Source: Rhodospirillaceae bacterium (GTDB lineage: Bacteria > Pseudomonadota > Alphaproteobacteria > Dongiales > Dongiaceae). Taken from it: a stretch of DNA of 5,825 nucleotides. This document shows, piece by piece, positions 1 through 5,602 of the stretch. The stretch covers positions 1 through 5,825 of the forward strand of contig JAEUKU010000215.1 in NCBI GenBank assembly GCA_016794075.1, given 5' to 3'. The notes below the pieces were generated by a model that saw only the letters and a program-made list of their open reading frames with translations, had not been told where the DNA came from and did not search any database. The position numbers and the translations under genes are program-made. Position 1 is the stretch's first letter. Each line of letters begins with the position of its first letter.

Positions 1-44
1 GCCGCCGCGCGCATCTCTTCGAGCTGTTTCAGGATTTCCTGCAT
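1..44 (-). CDS. N-terminus of a probable acyl-CoA carboxylase beta subunit (partial, leaves the window)
   Basis: Only 14 full codons are visible, reading MQEILKQLEEMRAA plus the first two bases of another Ala codon. From memory, this closely resembles the start of biotin-dependent propionyl-CoA/acyl-CoA carboxylase carboxyltransferase (beta) subunits of alphaproteobacteria, which begin with M-Q-[DE]-I-L-x-Q-L-E and continue into a Gly-rich segment not seen here. Such a subunit transfers carboxyl from biotin to propionyl-CoA to give methylmalonyl-CoA in the cytoplasm. The ATG at 44-42 is preceded by a purine-rich AGGGGCAGGGG stretch that can act as ribosome binding site, and an in-frame TGA lies about seven codons upstream, so the frame cannot extend far. 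The 154 bp gap from the ATP12 gene suggests its own promoter. The identification rests on 14 residues and is tentative; that a gene starts here is more certain than what it encodes. Confidence 0.55.
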   Translation of the reverse strand, partial: MQEILKQLEEMRAA

Positions 45-80
45 CCCCTGCCCCTGTTCCCGTCACCCATCGGCGACGCC

Positions 81-124
81 TGCAACCGGCCGCCCTGTTA
101 AACCCGGGCGGCGCTTTTGTTGCA
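81..124. repeat. Two-tier inverted repeat (hairpin) in the 45-198 intergenic region
   Basis: The outer arms TGCAAC (81-86) and GTTGCA (119-124) are perfect complements. Nested inside are GCCGCCC (89-95) and GGGCGGC (106-112), a 7 bp perfect stem around a 10-base loop. On the plus strand TTTT follows at 115-118, which looks like a rho-independent terminator, but no plus-strand gene ends here. In the minus direction, in which the flanking genes are read, no T-run follows the stem. It may therefore be a regulatory structure in the leader/promoter of the left-edge gene, or a weak terminator for ATP12 read-through. Confidence 0.4.
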
Positions 125-125
125 A
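97..125 (-). promoter_or_regulatory. Candidate sigma-70-type promoter for the left-edge gene
   Basis: On the minus strand, TTGCAA (125-120) and TTTAAC (102-97) are separated by exactly 17 bases, giving 4 of 6 matches to each of the -35 and -10 consensus hexamers. Initiation would fall near 90, leaving a leader of about 45 bases before the ATG at 44. The region is otherwise GC-rich, so the AT-rich -10 stands out. The match is modest and untested. The element sits within the hairpin at 81-124, so the symmetry there could be an operator or a coincidence. Confidence 0.3.
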
Positions 126-149
126 CTGCGAGAGCGCCTCCCATAGCAC

Positions 150-186
150 GAAGCCGAAGGCTCGGCCAGCGGCCGAAAAGCGCTGA
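150..186. repeat. GC-rich short hairpins just downstream of the ATP12 stop
   Basis: Several short complementary arms crowd together: CGGCC (163-167) with GGCCG (171-175), and on the minus strand GCCGA with TCGGC around a GCCT loop, roughly 167-154. They lie 13 to 50 bases past the stop of the ATP12 gene. No T-run follows in the minus direction, so a classical intrinsic terminator is not supported. Such structures can still shield the 3' end of an mRNA, and short stems are easy to find by chance at this GC content. Confidence 0.25.
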
Positions 187-198
187 CGTTACAATACA

Positions 199-909
199 TT
201 AAGGCCGCGCAAGGCGGAGAAATGCCTGCGCGTCGGCGAGATCGCGGCCGATCGCCGCGCGGCGCTGCTCGGCTTCTGGATCGCTGCCCCATTTCTCCGC
301 CTGGTAAAGCTCGTCCAGCAGCGCCGCCGCCGCCGCCTGTTCGGGCGTCAGCCGCCCCTCCGCCAGGGCGAGCGCGATCACCAAGGAGCCGGCGGCGCCG
401 GTCATGGCGGCGAGCGCGGTCAAGGCGAAGTGGTCCGCCGCCTCCAGCACCCGGCGGAAGCGCGCCAGCGCATGCTCCGGCTGCGCCACCGCGACGATAC
501 CGGTGGTAACCGCCAGCGCCACGTCGTAGCGCTCGGCCACCCAGGCGACGAGCGGTTGCCAGGATTCCGCCTGCCGCCGCGCCAGATCTTCCGGCGCCGC
601 GGCGCGGTAGCAGACCAGGTCGCTGCCGCCATAGCCGGCGGTCTCGGCCAGCACCCGCACGCGCTCTGCCGCGACGCGGTCGATGGCGGTGGCGGCCAGC
701 TGCATCAGCGGCATGGATTGCGGCGCGATCTTCTCCGCCTGGGCATCCCACTCGGCGGCGATCGCCTCGGCCAGGGCCCGGGTCGGCAGGGCGAAATCCC
801 GCTTGGCCGGGGAGCGCAGGACCTTGCCGTCGAGATATACGTGCCAGCCGGCTTCGTCCGCCGCGATGGAGACGGATTTGTAGAAGCGGCGCGGCGCGCT
901 CGGCATCAT
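199..909 (-). CDS. ATP12 family F1-ATPase assembly chaperone
   Basis: This 236-residue protein matches the ATP12 family along its whole length. In mitochondria, Atp12 binds the free F1 alpha subunit and prevents its aggregation until it assembles with beta; a similar cytoplasmic role is inferred for bacterial members. Family landmarks are visible in order: RFYK (8-11), a W-x-V-x-LDGK-x-LR-x-P-x-K block (22-36), AAEWDAQ (51-57), MPLMQLAATAID (66-77), the SDLVCYRA segment (96-103), and the C-terminal E-x-WG-x-D-x-EA-x-x-RR signature (205-217). Length is normal and no signal peptide or membrane segment is seen. Two adjacent ATGs (909 and 906) begin the frame. The first is preferred because GAGG at 920-917 lies 7 bases upstream of it. 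The gene starts 19 bp after the AsmA stop and is probably the last gene of the operon. No F1Fo genes are in view. Confidence 0.93.
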   Translation of the reverse strand: MMPSAPRRFYKSVSIAADEAGWHVYLDGKVLRSPAKRDFALPTRALAEAIAAEWDAQAEKIAPQSMPLMQLAATAIDRVAAERVRVLAETAGYGGSDLVCYRAAAPEDLARRQAESWQPLVAWVAERYDVALAVTTGIVAVAQPEHALARFRRVLEAADHFALTALAAMTGAAGSLVIALALAEGRLTPEQAAAAALLDELYQAEKWGSDPEAEQRRAAIGRDLADAQAFLRLARP

Positions 910-916
910 GACCTGA

Positions 917-920
917 CCTC
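917..920 (-). promoter_or_regulatory. Ribosome binding site of the ATP12 gene
   Basis: GAGG, extended to GAGGT, lies on the minus strand 7 bases before the ATG at 909 and 10 bases before the second ATG at 906. The spacing favours the first of the two tandem ATG codons. It is within the 19 bp gap after the AsmA stop codon. Confidence 0.55.
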
Positions 921-928
921 AACCTCGC

Positions 929-2986
929 TCAATTGCCGAAGAGATCGCCGATCCCCTCGCCGACGCCCTTGAGGACGTCGCCGGTTCCCTCCAGAACATC
1001 CACCGCGCCCTCGCCGACGCCTTCGGCGGCTTCGCCGACGCCCTTCAGGATCTTCTCCTGAGGCGAAGGGGGCGCCTTGCCAGACAGCGCCGCGCCGAGC
1101 GCGCCGGCGCAGGAATTGGTGCCGGGATCGGCGCTCTCGCCGATGCCTGTCAGGGCACCGAAAATGCCGAGCGTCGCCACGTTCACCGTGCCGGTGGCGA
1201 AGTTGACCGTATTACCGACCGTCGCCACCGGGTCGGGCAGCACATTCGGGCTGACCAGCGGGCCGGTAACGCGCACCGGCACCGCCAAAGCGGCGAGGCT
1301 GACGTCGCGCGACTTTGGGTCGACCCGCAGGTCGATGCGCTCGTTGCGCAGATCGATGTTGCCGGCGCCGACGACGATGGCTCCGGGCGTATCGACCACG
1401 GTGCCGCGCGTGGTGGCGATGCCGCGCTTGATGTCGAAGCGTCCGGCGATGCAGGAGATGCGGGCGCCGTCCTGCCCGCCCGGCGTCAGCAGGCCGAACA
1501 GGTTGGCCAGCAGCAGGCGGGCGAAGCTGTTGCGCACTTCGCCCGATCCGGTCGCGAAGCTGGCATTGCCGTTGAGCCCGCCCATCAGGTCGCGCAGCGA
1601 GGTGCCGGGACCATTGACGTCGAGGGCGATGTCCACCCGGTCGACGGTCAGCACGTTCTCCAGCCCCATCAGGACGAGCAACGGCGCGGATTCGATGCCG
1701 TCGGCCTTGAGCTTCAGCGCCAGGACCGCGCTGTCCTTGACCGGTTTCAGCGTGCCGGAGGCGGCAACGGCACCGCCGGCGATCTGGGCCTTGAGATTGT
1801 TGAGCGTGGCCACGCCGTCCTTCAGCACCAGCGCGGCGGTCACGTCGCGCGCCGAGGATCCGCCGCGCACCAGCGTATCGACCAGCCAGGTGGCCTCGCC
1901 GTCGACATGGCGCAGCGCCTCGACCGGCCAGGGCTCGGCGGAGAACAGGCGGCCGTCACCCGGCGGCGTGGAATCGCCTTCATCCAGGCCGAGATCGGCA
2001 AGATCGAGCCGCTCGGACGTCAGCGTGGCGGCTAGGTGCGTGGTTTCGCCCGAGGCGTCGACGGCGATGCGGCCGGCCGCGTCCGAACCGCCGACCTTCA
2101 CTGAGAGGCGGTCGGCGACATAGTTGGATTCGCCGCCGCTGAGCCGGCCGGACAAGGCGTAGGCGCCGCTATCCGGCAACGCGAGGCCAAGTACATCGCC
2201 GAGCGCCGCCAGCGACGGGCCGCTGGTCGTCACCTCCAGTGCCAGATCCGAGAAATCCGTCGGATCGCCGATGGTGCCGCGCAGATCCAGATCGATGTCG
2301 CCCAGCCTGCCCTTCACGTTCAGCGGCAGCGGGCCCTCGGTGAACTGCCGCGGCATGCCCGTCGTGCCGGCGAGGCTCAGCGGGCGGTCGTTCCAGCTGC
2401 CGTCGATGGCGACGTTGAGGCCGATTCCCGGCGCCTCTTCCGCCCTGAAGCGGGCGATCTTCAGCGTCTGCTGCGTGCCGGCGGCGCCGTCGCGGTAGAG
2501 CAGTGTCACATCCTCGATCGTCACCTGGTCAACCCGCGGCAGGCCGCTGGCGGTGGTGGCGGAATCCGCCGGCGTCGGCGTCGCAGCCGGCGCCAGGTCC
2601 AGCACCCAGTTGCCGGTCCCGTCCTTGCTGGTCTCGATCACCACCTGGCCGCCGCGCAGCACGACATCCTTGACGCGGATCTCGCCGGTGAGCAGCGAGA
2701 TGAGGTCGATTTCCGCCTCGATCTCGCCGAGGCGCGCCATCTGCGGCTGGTCGCTCCAGGCGGCATTGCGGAAGCTCACCTCGCGCGCGGAGAGCCGCGG
2801 CGTCAGCGAGAAGGACACGTCGACATTTCCGGCGATGACCAGGTCGCGACCGGTCGCCGCCTTCATGCGCTGTGCGACATAGTCGCGATACTGGTTGAAA
2901 TCGGTAGCCTGGACCACGGTGAAGGCGAGCGCCACCAGCGCCAGCAGGACCAGCACCAGCCCGGTCAGAATCACCTTGAACTTCAT
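929..2986 (-). CDS. AsmA family protein, inner-membrane anchored
   Basis: This 685-residue protein has the AsmA architecture. A single N-terminal membrane segment (about 5-26) follows a short MKFK start. Then comes the AsmA N-terminal domain (about 29-130, with NQYRDYVAQRMKAATGRDL and a run ending in GNWVLD), an Ala/Pro/Thr linker (131-148), a long beta-rich middle, and the conserved C-terminal AsmA region (about 430-580, including RFDIKRGIATTRGT and a VRVTGPLVSP segment). AsmA-like proteins are elongated, mostly periplasmic beta structures linked to outer-membrane biogenesis and, in several members, to lipid transport between membranes; which role applies here cannot be told from sequence. 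Two cysteines (512 and 626) could pair in the periplasm. The tail (646-677) carries four glycine-rich heptads. A strong GGAGGT 6 bases before the ATG supports the start. The gene lies 34 bp after the HAD gene and 19 bp before ATP12. Confidence 0.92.
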   Translation of the reverse strand: MKFKVILTGLVLVLLALVALAFTVVQATDFNQYRDYVAQRMKAATGRDLVIAGNVDVSFSLTPRLSAREVSFRNAAWSDQPQMARLGEIEAEIDLISLLTGEIRVKDVVLRGGQVVIETSKDGTGNWVLDLAPAATPTPADSATTASGLPRVDQVTIEDVTLLYRDGAAGTQQTLKIARFRAEEAPGIGLNVAIDGSWNDRPLSLAGTTGMPRQFTEGPLPLNVKGRLGDIDLDLRGTIGDPTDFSDLALEVTTSGPSLAALGDVLGLALPDSGAYALSGRLSGGESNYVADRLSVKVGGSDAAGRIAVDASGETTHLAATLTSERLDLADLGLDEGDSTPPGDGRLFSAEPWPVEALRHVDGEATWLVDTLVRGGSSARDVTAALVLKDGVATLNNLKAQIAGGAVAASGTLKPVKDSAVLALKLKADGIESAPLLVLMGLENVLTVDRVDIALDVNGPGTSLRDLMGGLNGNASFATGSGEVRNSFARLLLANLFGLLTPGGQDGARISCIAGRFDIKRGIATTRGTVVDTPGAIVVGAGNIDLRNERIDLRVDPKSRDVSLAALAVPVRVTGPLVSPNVLPDPVATVGNTVNFATGTVNVATLGIFGALTGIGESADPGTNSCAGALGAALSGKAPPSPQEKILKGVGEAAEGVGEGAVDVLEGTGDVLKGVGEGIGDLFGN
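956..1051 (-). repeat. Glycine-rich heptad repeats in the AsmA C-terminal tail
   Basis: Residues 646-652, 653-659, 664-670 and 671-677 of the AsmA protein read ILKGVGE, AAEGVGE, VLEGTGD and VLKGVGE, a pattern of two small or aliphatic residues, K/E, G, V/T, G, E/D. At DNA level 957-975 and 1032-1050 match at 18 of 19 bases and 1011-1020 shares the first 10. The near-identity in DNA as well as protein suggests recent internal duplication or recombination within the tail. Confidence 0.75.
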
Positions 2987-2992
2987 TCAGCG

Positions 2993-2998
2993 ACCTCC
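2993..2998 (-). promoter_or_regulatory. Strong ribosome binding site of the AsmA gene
   Basis: GGAGGT on the minus strand ends 6 bases before the ATG at 2986. It is the best Shine-Dalgarno match in the window and fixes the start of the AsmA protein immediately before its membrane anchor. It lies in the 34 bp gap after the HAD hydrolase stop. Confidence 0.7.
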
Positions 2999-3020
2999 GG
3001 CGGCCGTCCCCGGGCGCAGT

Positions 3021-3716
3021 TTACGCCGCCGTCACCATGCGCCGCAATTCGCCCAGCAGCTCGGCCGGGTGCGAGATCACCGCCTGGGCGCCCGCCGCCC
3101 ACAATTCGGCGACGTCGTGATAGCCCCAGGCGACACCGACGGCGGTGGCCCCGGCGGCACGCGCCATTTCCATGTCGAAACTGGTATCGCCGATCACCAC
3201 GGTCGCGGCCGCCTCCATGACCGTTTCCGCCATCGCGCGCTGCACCATCTCCGGATCGGGCTTGCTGCGGCAGATATCCGCGGTTTGCAGGGTATGGAAG
3301 CGTTCGCGCAGGCCATGGCCGCGCAAGGTGTGCTCCAGCCCGCGGAGATTCTTGCCCGTGGCGACGCCCAGGAACACGTCCGGCGCCTCGAGGCCGAGGA
3401 TCAGCTCGCGGATGCCCGGAAAGAGCGGCTCGTCCGAGACGCCGCCCGGCACCTCCTCCGCGCGCAAGGCATGCACCACCTCACGATAGGCCGCGGCGAG
3501 GTCGCGGTGCAGCTGGTCCTCCGCCGCGGGCAGCATGCGCGCGATGGCGACCTCGAGCGTCAGCCCGACCACGCGCCGCACGTCGGCGGCTGCCGGCGGC
3601 GGCAGATCGTAGCGCTGCCAGGCCGCACCCATGGCGGCAATGATATTGTGCTGGCTGTCGACCAGCGTGCCGTCGCAATCGAAGACGAACAGGCGATGGC
3701 GAATACCGGTCCACAT
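3021..3716 (-). CDS. HAD-superfamily hydrolase, phosphoglycolate-phosphatase-like
   Basis: This 231-residue cytoplasmic protein has all four HAD motifs. Motif I is FVFDCDGTLVDS, with nucleophile Asp13 and acid/base Asp15. Motif II is the Thr in GVATGK (Thr120). Motif III is Lys152 in SKPDP. Motif IV is GDTSFD, with Asp177 and Asp181 for Mg2+. A helical cap lies between motifs I and II (about 22-95), placing it in subfamily I with phosphoglycolate phosphatase, PpaX and beta-phosphoglucomutase. Such enzymes hydrolyse small phosphate esters through an aspartyl-phosphate intermediate. The exact substrate cannot be read from the motifs, and 2-phosphoglycolate is only one candidate. The ATG follows the pseudouridine synthase stop by 4 bp, which points to translational coupling. 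GGAG lies about 10 bases upstream and a closer AGG is also present. An alphaproteobacterial rluC-HAD-ATP12 neighbourhood is familiar from memory. Confidence 0.93.
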   Translation of the reverse strand: MWTGIRHRLFVFDCDGTLVDSQHNIIAAMGAAWQRYDLPPPAAADVRRVVGLTLEVAIARMLPAAEDQLHRDLAAAYREVVHALRAEEVPGGVSDEPLFPGIRELILGLEAPDVFLGVATGKNLRGLEHTLRGHGLRERFHTLQTADICRSKPDPEMVQRAMAETVMEAAATVVIGDTSFDMEMARAAGATAVGVAWGYHDVAELWAAGAQAVISHPAELLGELRRMVTAA

Positions 3717-3720
3717 GGGC

Positions 3721-4740
3721 CTAGCGCTCCAGCCCCGCGAAGGGATCGCGCGACGGTTCGGCGGCGAAACCGAAGAACGCCCAGGTCTTCTTCATGTGGT
3801 CCGGCAGAGGCGCTGTCACATGGATGGCGCCCTTGCGCGCCGGATGCGGAATGGTGAGCTCGCGGGCATGCAAATGCAGCTGCCGCGGCAGATCGTCCTT
3901 GGCGAGAAACGCATTCGCACCGGCATATTTGCCGTCACCGAGGATCGGCGTGCCGAGCGCAACGCAATGAGCGCGCAGCTGGTGGGTGCGCCCGGTGACC
4001 GGCATCAGCGCCAGCCAGGCGGCGTTCTTGCCCGCCTTTTCCACCAGCGCGAACTCGGTGACCGCGTGCTTGCCCTCCTCATCGATATGCACGCGCTCGC
4101 GGCTCCTGCCGTCGGCCTTGCCGGCGCTCTTCTGCAGCGGCGCGTCGATGCGGCCGTGATGGATCTTCGGCACGCCGACCACCACCGCCCAATAGATTTT
4201 GCGCGTTTCCTTGTAGCGGAAGGCCTCGGCCAGGTTCTTCGCCGCCTTGGCGTTGCGCGCCAGGACCAGGACGCCGCTGGTGTCGCGGTCGAGGCGATGG
4301 ACCAGGCGCGGCCGCTCCTTGGCGCCGAAGCGTAGCGCATCGAGCAAGGCGTCGACGCTGGTCGAAAGGCCGGTGCCGCCCTGCACGGCGAGCCCTGCCG
4401 GCTTGTCGATCACCAGGACGTCGTCGTCCTTGTAGAGCACGGCTTTCTGCAACTGCCGGGCAAGCCGTTCCTCGGCGACGCGGGCGTGCTCCGATTTTGG
4501 CCGCGGCGCGCGCTCCGTCGCCGGCGGAGCCGGCAGGTCGAGCGGCGGGATGCGGACGACCTGCCCCGCCGCGACGCGATCGCTGGCCTTGGCGCGCTTG
4601 CCATCGAGGCGGACCTGCCCCGTGCGCAGCAGCTTTTCCAGCCGGCCGTGGCTCAACTCCGGAAAGCGGCGCTTGAACCAGCGGTCGAGCCGCTGCTCCG
4701 AATCCGCGTCGGAAATCTCGATCTGCTGCACGCCGCTCAT
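3721..4740 (-). CDS. rluC: RluA-family 23S rRNA pseudouridine synthase, RluC-like
   Basis: This 339-residue protein has an N-terminal S4 RNA-binding domain (about 15-65, with RLDRWFKRRFPELS and LLRTGQVRLDGKR) and an RluA catalytic domain (about 105-315). Visible motifs are IDKPAGLAVQGG (111-122), the active-site HRLDRDTSGV with catalytic Asp151, KIYWAVVVG with its conserved Tyr173, and GRTHQLRAH (250-258). The family isomerises uridine to pseudouridine in RNA, in the cytoplasm. The S4 domain together with the AVQGGTGLS stretch resembles E. coli RluC (AVHGGSGLS, recalled), which modifies U955, U2504 and U2580 of 23S rRNA. RluD specificity is not excluded, and a charged linker (71-95) is longer than I expect for E. 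coli RluC. The ATG at 4740 matches family starts but lacks a clear Shine-Dalgarno. It follows the hydrolase stop by 34 bp and precedes the HAD gene by 4 bp. Confidence 0.92.
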   Translation of the reverse strand: MSGVQQIEISDADSEQRLDRWFKRRFPELSHGRLEKLLRTGQVRLDGKRAKASDRVAAGQVVRIPPLDLPAPPATERAPRPKSEHARVAEERLARQLQKAVLYKDDDVLVIDKPAGLAVQGGTGLSTSVDALLDALRFGAKERPRLVHRLDRDTSGVLVLARNAKAAKNLAEAFRYKETRKIYWAVVVGVPKIHHGRIDAPLQKSAGKADGRSRERVHIDEEGKHAVTEFALVEKAGKNAAWLALMPVTGRTHQLRAHCVALGTPILGDGKYAGANAFLAKDDLPRQLHLHARELTIPHPARKGAIHVTAPLPDHMKKTWAFFGFAAEPSRDPFAGLER

Positions 4741-4774
4741 AGGACGGCGCTCATACAGGAAATCGCGGTCGGCG

Positions 4775-5431
4775 TCACGCCGCTTCGCGGTTGCGCGGCA
4801 GCCATTCCAGCAGCTGATCGGTCGCCATCAGATAGGCGCCGATCTGCGCCATCTCGTCGAGGCCGGCATCGCTGGCGCCGGAGATCGCATCGGTCGCCAG
4901 CACCAGGCGGAAGTCGCGATTCGCGGCGGCGTAGACGGTGGAGCGCGGCGACGTCGGGAAATCGGTGCCGCAGATGACGATGGTGGAAATGCCCATCGCC
5001 TTCAGGTGATCCTCGACCGGCGTCTGGAAGAAGGCCGAGAGGCGCGGCTTGTAGCAGATCCACTCCTTCGCGCCGATCTCCTGCATCTTGCCTTCCAGAA
5101 GCAGATCGGGCTGCAAGCGCAGCCCGGCGGTCGGTTTCAAATCGTCGACAATCTCGGCGCCGAGGGTGCCCGGCATGACGATGCGCTGGCCGGCCTCGAT
5201 CAGGGCGCGATGGCACAGATCGACGTTGGAGCCGTTGCAGCGATAGAGCCGCACCATGTGCACGATCGGCGCGCCCTGCGCGCGGAAGGCTTCGGTCAGC
5301 CGGCGCATTTGCGCCATCGCCGCCGTGCTCCCACTGACTGTCGCTGGCGCACCTGGAAGGACGAAATCGCGCTGGGCATCGATGGTGAGCAACGCGGTCT
5401 TTTGGCGCTCTGGCGACAGATAATCCTGCAT
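4775..5431 (-). CDS. Isochorismatase-fold 'cysteine hydrolase' with the usual Cys replaced by Ser
   Basis: This 218-residue protein has the isochorismatase-like alpha/beta fold, whose members hydrolyse amides, imides or vinyl ethers (nicotinamide, N-carbamoyl compounds, isochorismate). Catalytic Asp18 is seen in LLTIDAQRDF and Lys128 in YKPRLSAF. The third triad position, usually Cys about 33 residues after the Lys in a C-x-x-[ST]-T context, is Ser161 (GTDFPTSPRSTVY); close relatives as I recall them read NFPNCPR here. A subfamily segment YRCNGSNVDLCHRALIEAG is also present. The true substrate is unknown. The start at 5431 is chosen because AGGG lies 7 bases upstream and the family begins just before the first strand. 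An in-frame ATG at 5542 would add 37 residues of poor quality that run through promoter-like sequence. The gene is probably the first of the operon, 34 bp before the pseudouridine synthase. No secretion signal is seen. Confidence 0.88.
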   Translation of the reverse strand: MQDYLSPERQKTALLTIDAQRDFVLPGAPATVSGSTAAMAQMRRLTEAFRAQGAPIVHMVRLYRCNGSNVDLCHRALIEAGQRIVMPGTLGAEIVDDLKPTAGLRLQPDLLLEGKMQEIGAKEWICYKPRLSAFFQTPVEDHLKAMGISTIVICGTDFPTSPRSTVYAAANRDFRLVLATDAISGASDAGLDEMAQIGAYLMATDQLLEWLPRNREAA

Positions 5432-5438
5432 CCCCAAA

Positions 5439-5442
5439 CCCT
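5439..5442 (-). promoter_or_regulatory. Ribosome binding site selecting the 5431 start of the hydrolase
   Basis: AGGG lies on the minus strand 7 bases before the ATG at 5431. The match is modest, but together with the N-terminal family alignment it favours this start over the in-frame ATG at 5542. Confidence 0.45.
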
Positions 5443-5459
5443 GACTCTGGTTGCACGCT

Positions 5460-5469
5460 GGACCGGTCC
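5460..5469. repeat. 10 bp perfect palindrome upstream of the hydrolase gene
   Basis: GGACCGGTCC is self-complementary and lies 29-38 bases before the hydrolase start codon. Its core CCGGTC recurs at 5483-5488, 20 bp away and close to two helical turns. It could be an operator half-site arrangement or chance in GC-rich DNA; no regulator gene is nearby to link to it. Confidence 0.35.
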
Positions 5470-5512
5470 CCACCCCCAGGCTCCGGTCACAAGCGGCGAC
5501 CCTAGCGACGGC

Positions 5513-5532
5513 ATTGTAACGGGACAAGTCAA
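5513..5532 (-). promoter_or_regulatory. Promoter-like elements for the hydrolase-to-ATP12 operon
   Basis: On the minus strand TTGACT (5532-5527) matches the -35 consensus at 5 of 6 bases and TACAAT (5518-5513) matches the -10 consensus at 5 of 6. They are separated by only 8 bases, so they cannot serve the same sigma-70 promoter. TTGACT with a 17-19 base spacer meets only weak sequences (GTCGCT to CGCTAG, near 5509-5502). Either hexamer could belong to a real promoter with a poorer partner. The location, about 80-100 bp before the first gene of the operon, is right. Confidence 0.3.
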
Positions 5533-5550
5533 AACCGCGCATGCCTCGGC

Positions 5551-5589
5551 CGCTGAATCTGCATTTCTTGCATGTCAGCGAAAGCGCTG
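5551..5589. repeat. Two mutually exclusive hairpins downstream of rarA
   Basis: In minus-strand RNA order, arm A CAGCG (5589-5585) can pair with arm B CGCTG (5580-5576) around a 4-base loop. Alternatively arm B, extended to CGCTGA (5580-5575), pairs with arm C TCAGCG (5556-5551), with an inner TGCA/TGCA stem (5572-5569 and 5563-5560) around AGAAA. The A-B stem begins 14 bases past the rarA stop. No T-run follows either stem in the minus direction, so a classical terminator is unlikely. Three-arm competition resembles an attenuator layout, but no leader peptide is seen. Confidence 0.4.
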
Positions 5590-5602
5590 GAATCAGGGGG
5601 TT

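Noticed and set aside
173..186. Similarity between CAGCGCTTTTCG downstream of ATP12 and CAGCGCTTTCGC downstream of rarA, as a possible dispersed repeat
   Set aside because: Only about 11 bases are shared between two sites, and short GC-rich hairpins of this kind arise easily by chance. Two copies are not enough to define a repeat family.
98..922. A 274-codon minus-strand frame overlapping the whole ATP12 gene
   Set aside because: The product is Arg/Gly/Ala-rich and featureless, while the other frame gives a full-length ATP12 with its family motifs.
1077..2123. A 348-codon plus-strand open frame opposite the AsmA gene
   Set aside because: Its product is Ser/Arg/Pro/Thr-rich low-complexity sequence with no recognisable motif. 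Long antisense frames are expected opposite real genes at this GC content, and the minus-strand AsmA reading is clear.
2895..3857. A 320-codon plus-strand open frame opposite the HAD hydrolase gene
   Set aside because: The product is His/Arg/Gly-rich shadow sequence, and the HAD frame on the other strand carries all four catalytic motifs.
4737..5456. A 239-codon minus-strand frame covering the hydrolase and ending in ATGA at the pseudouridine synthase start
   Set aside because: Its translation is Arg-rich with no family resemblance. The isochorismatase-fold frame in the same place is clear. Only the last few codons (MSAVL) are discussed as a possible mini-ORF.
5432..5542. A 37-residue N-terminal extension of the hydrolase from the ATG at 5542
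   Set aside because: The family normally begins just before the first beta strand, the ATG at 5431 has an AGGG at good spacing, and the extension would run through promoter-like hexamers and a palindrome.
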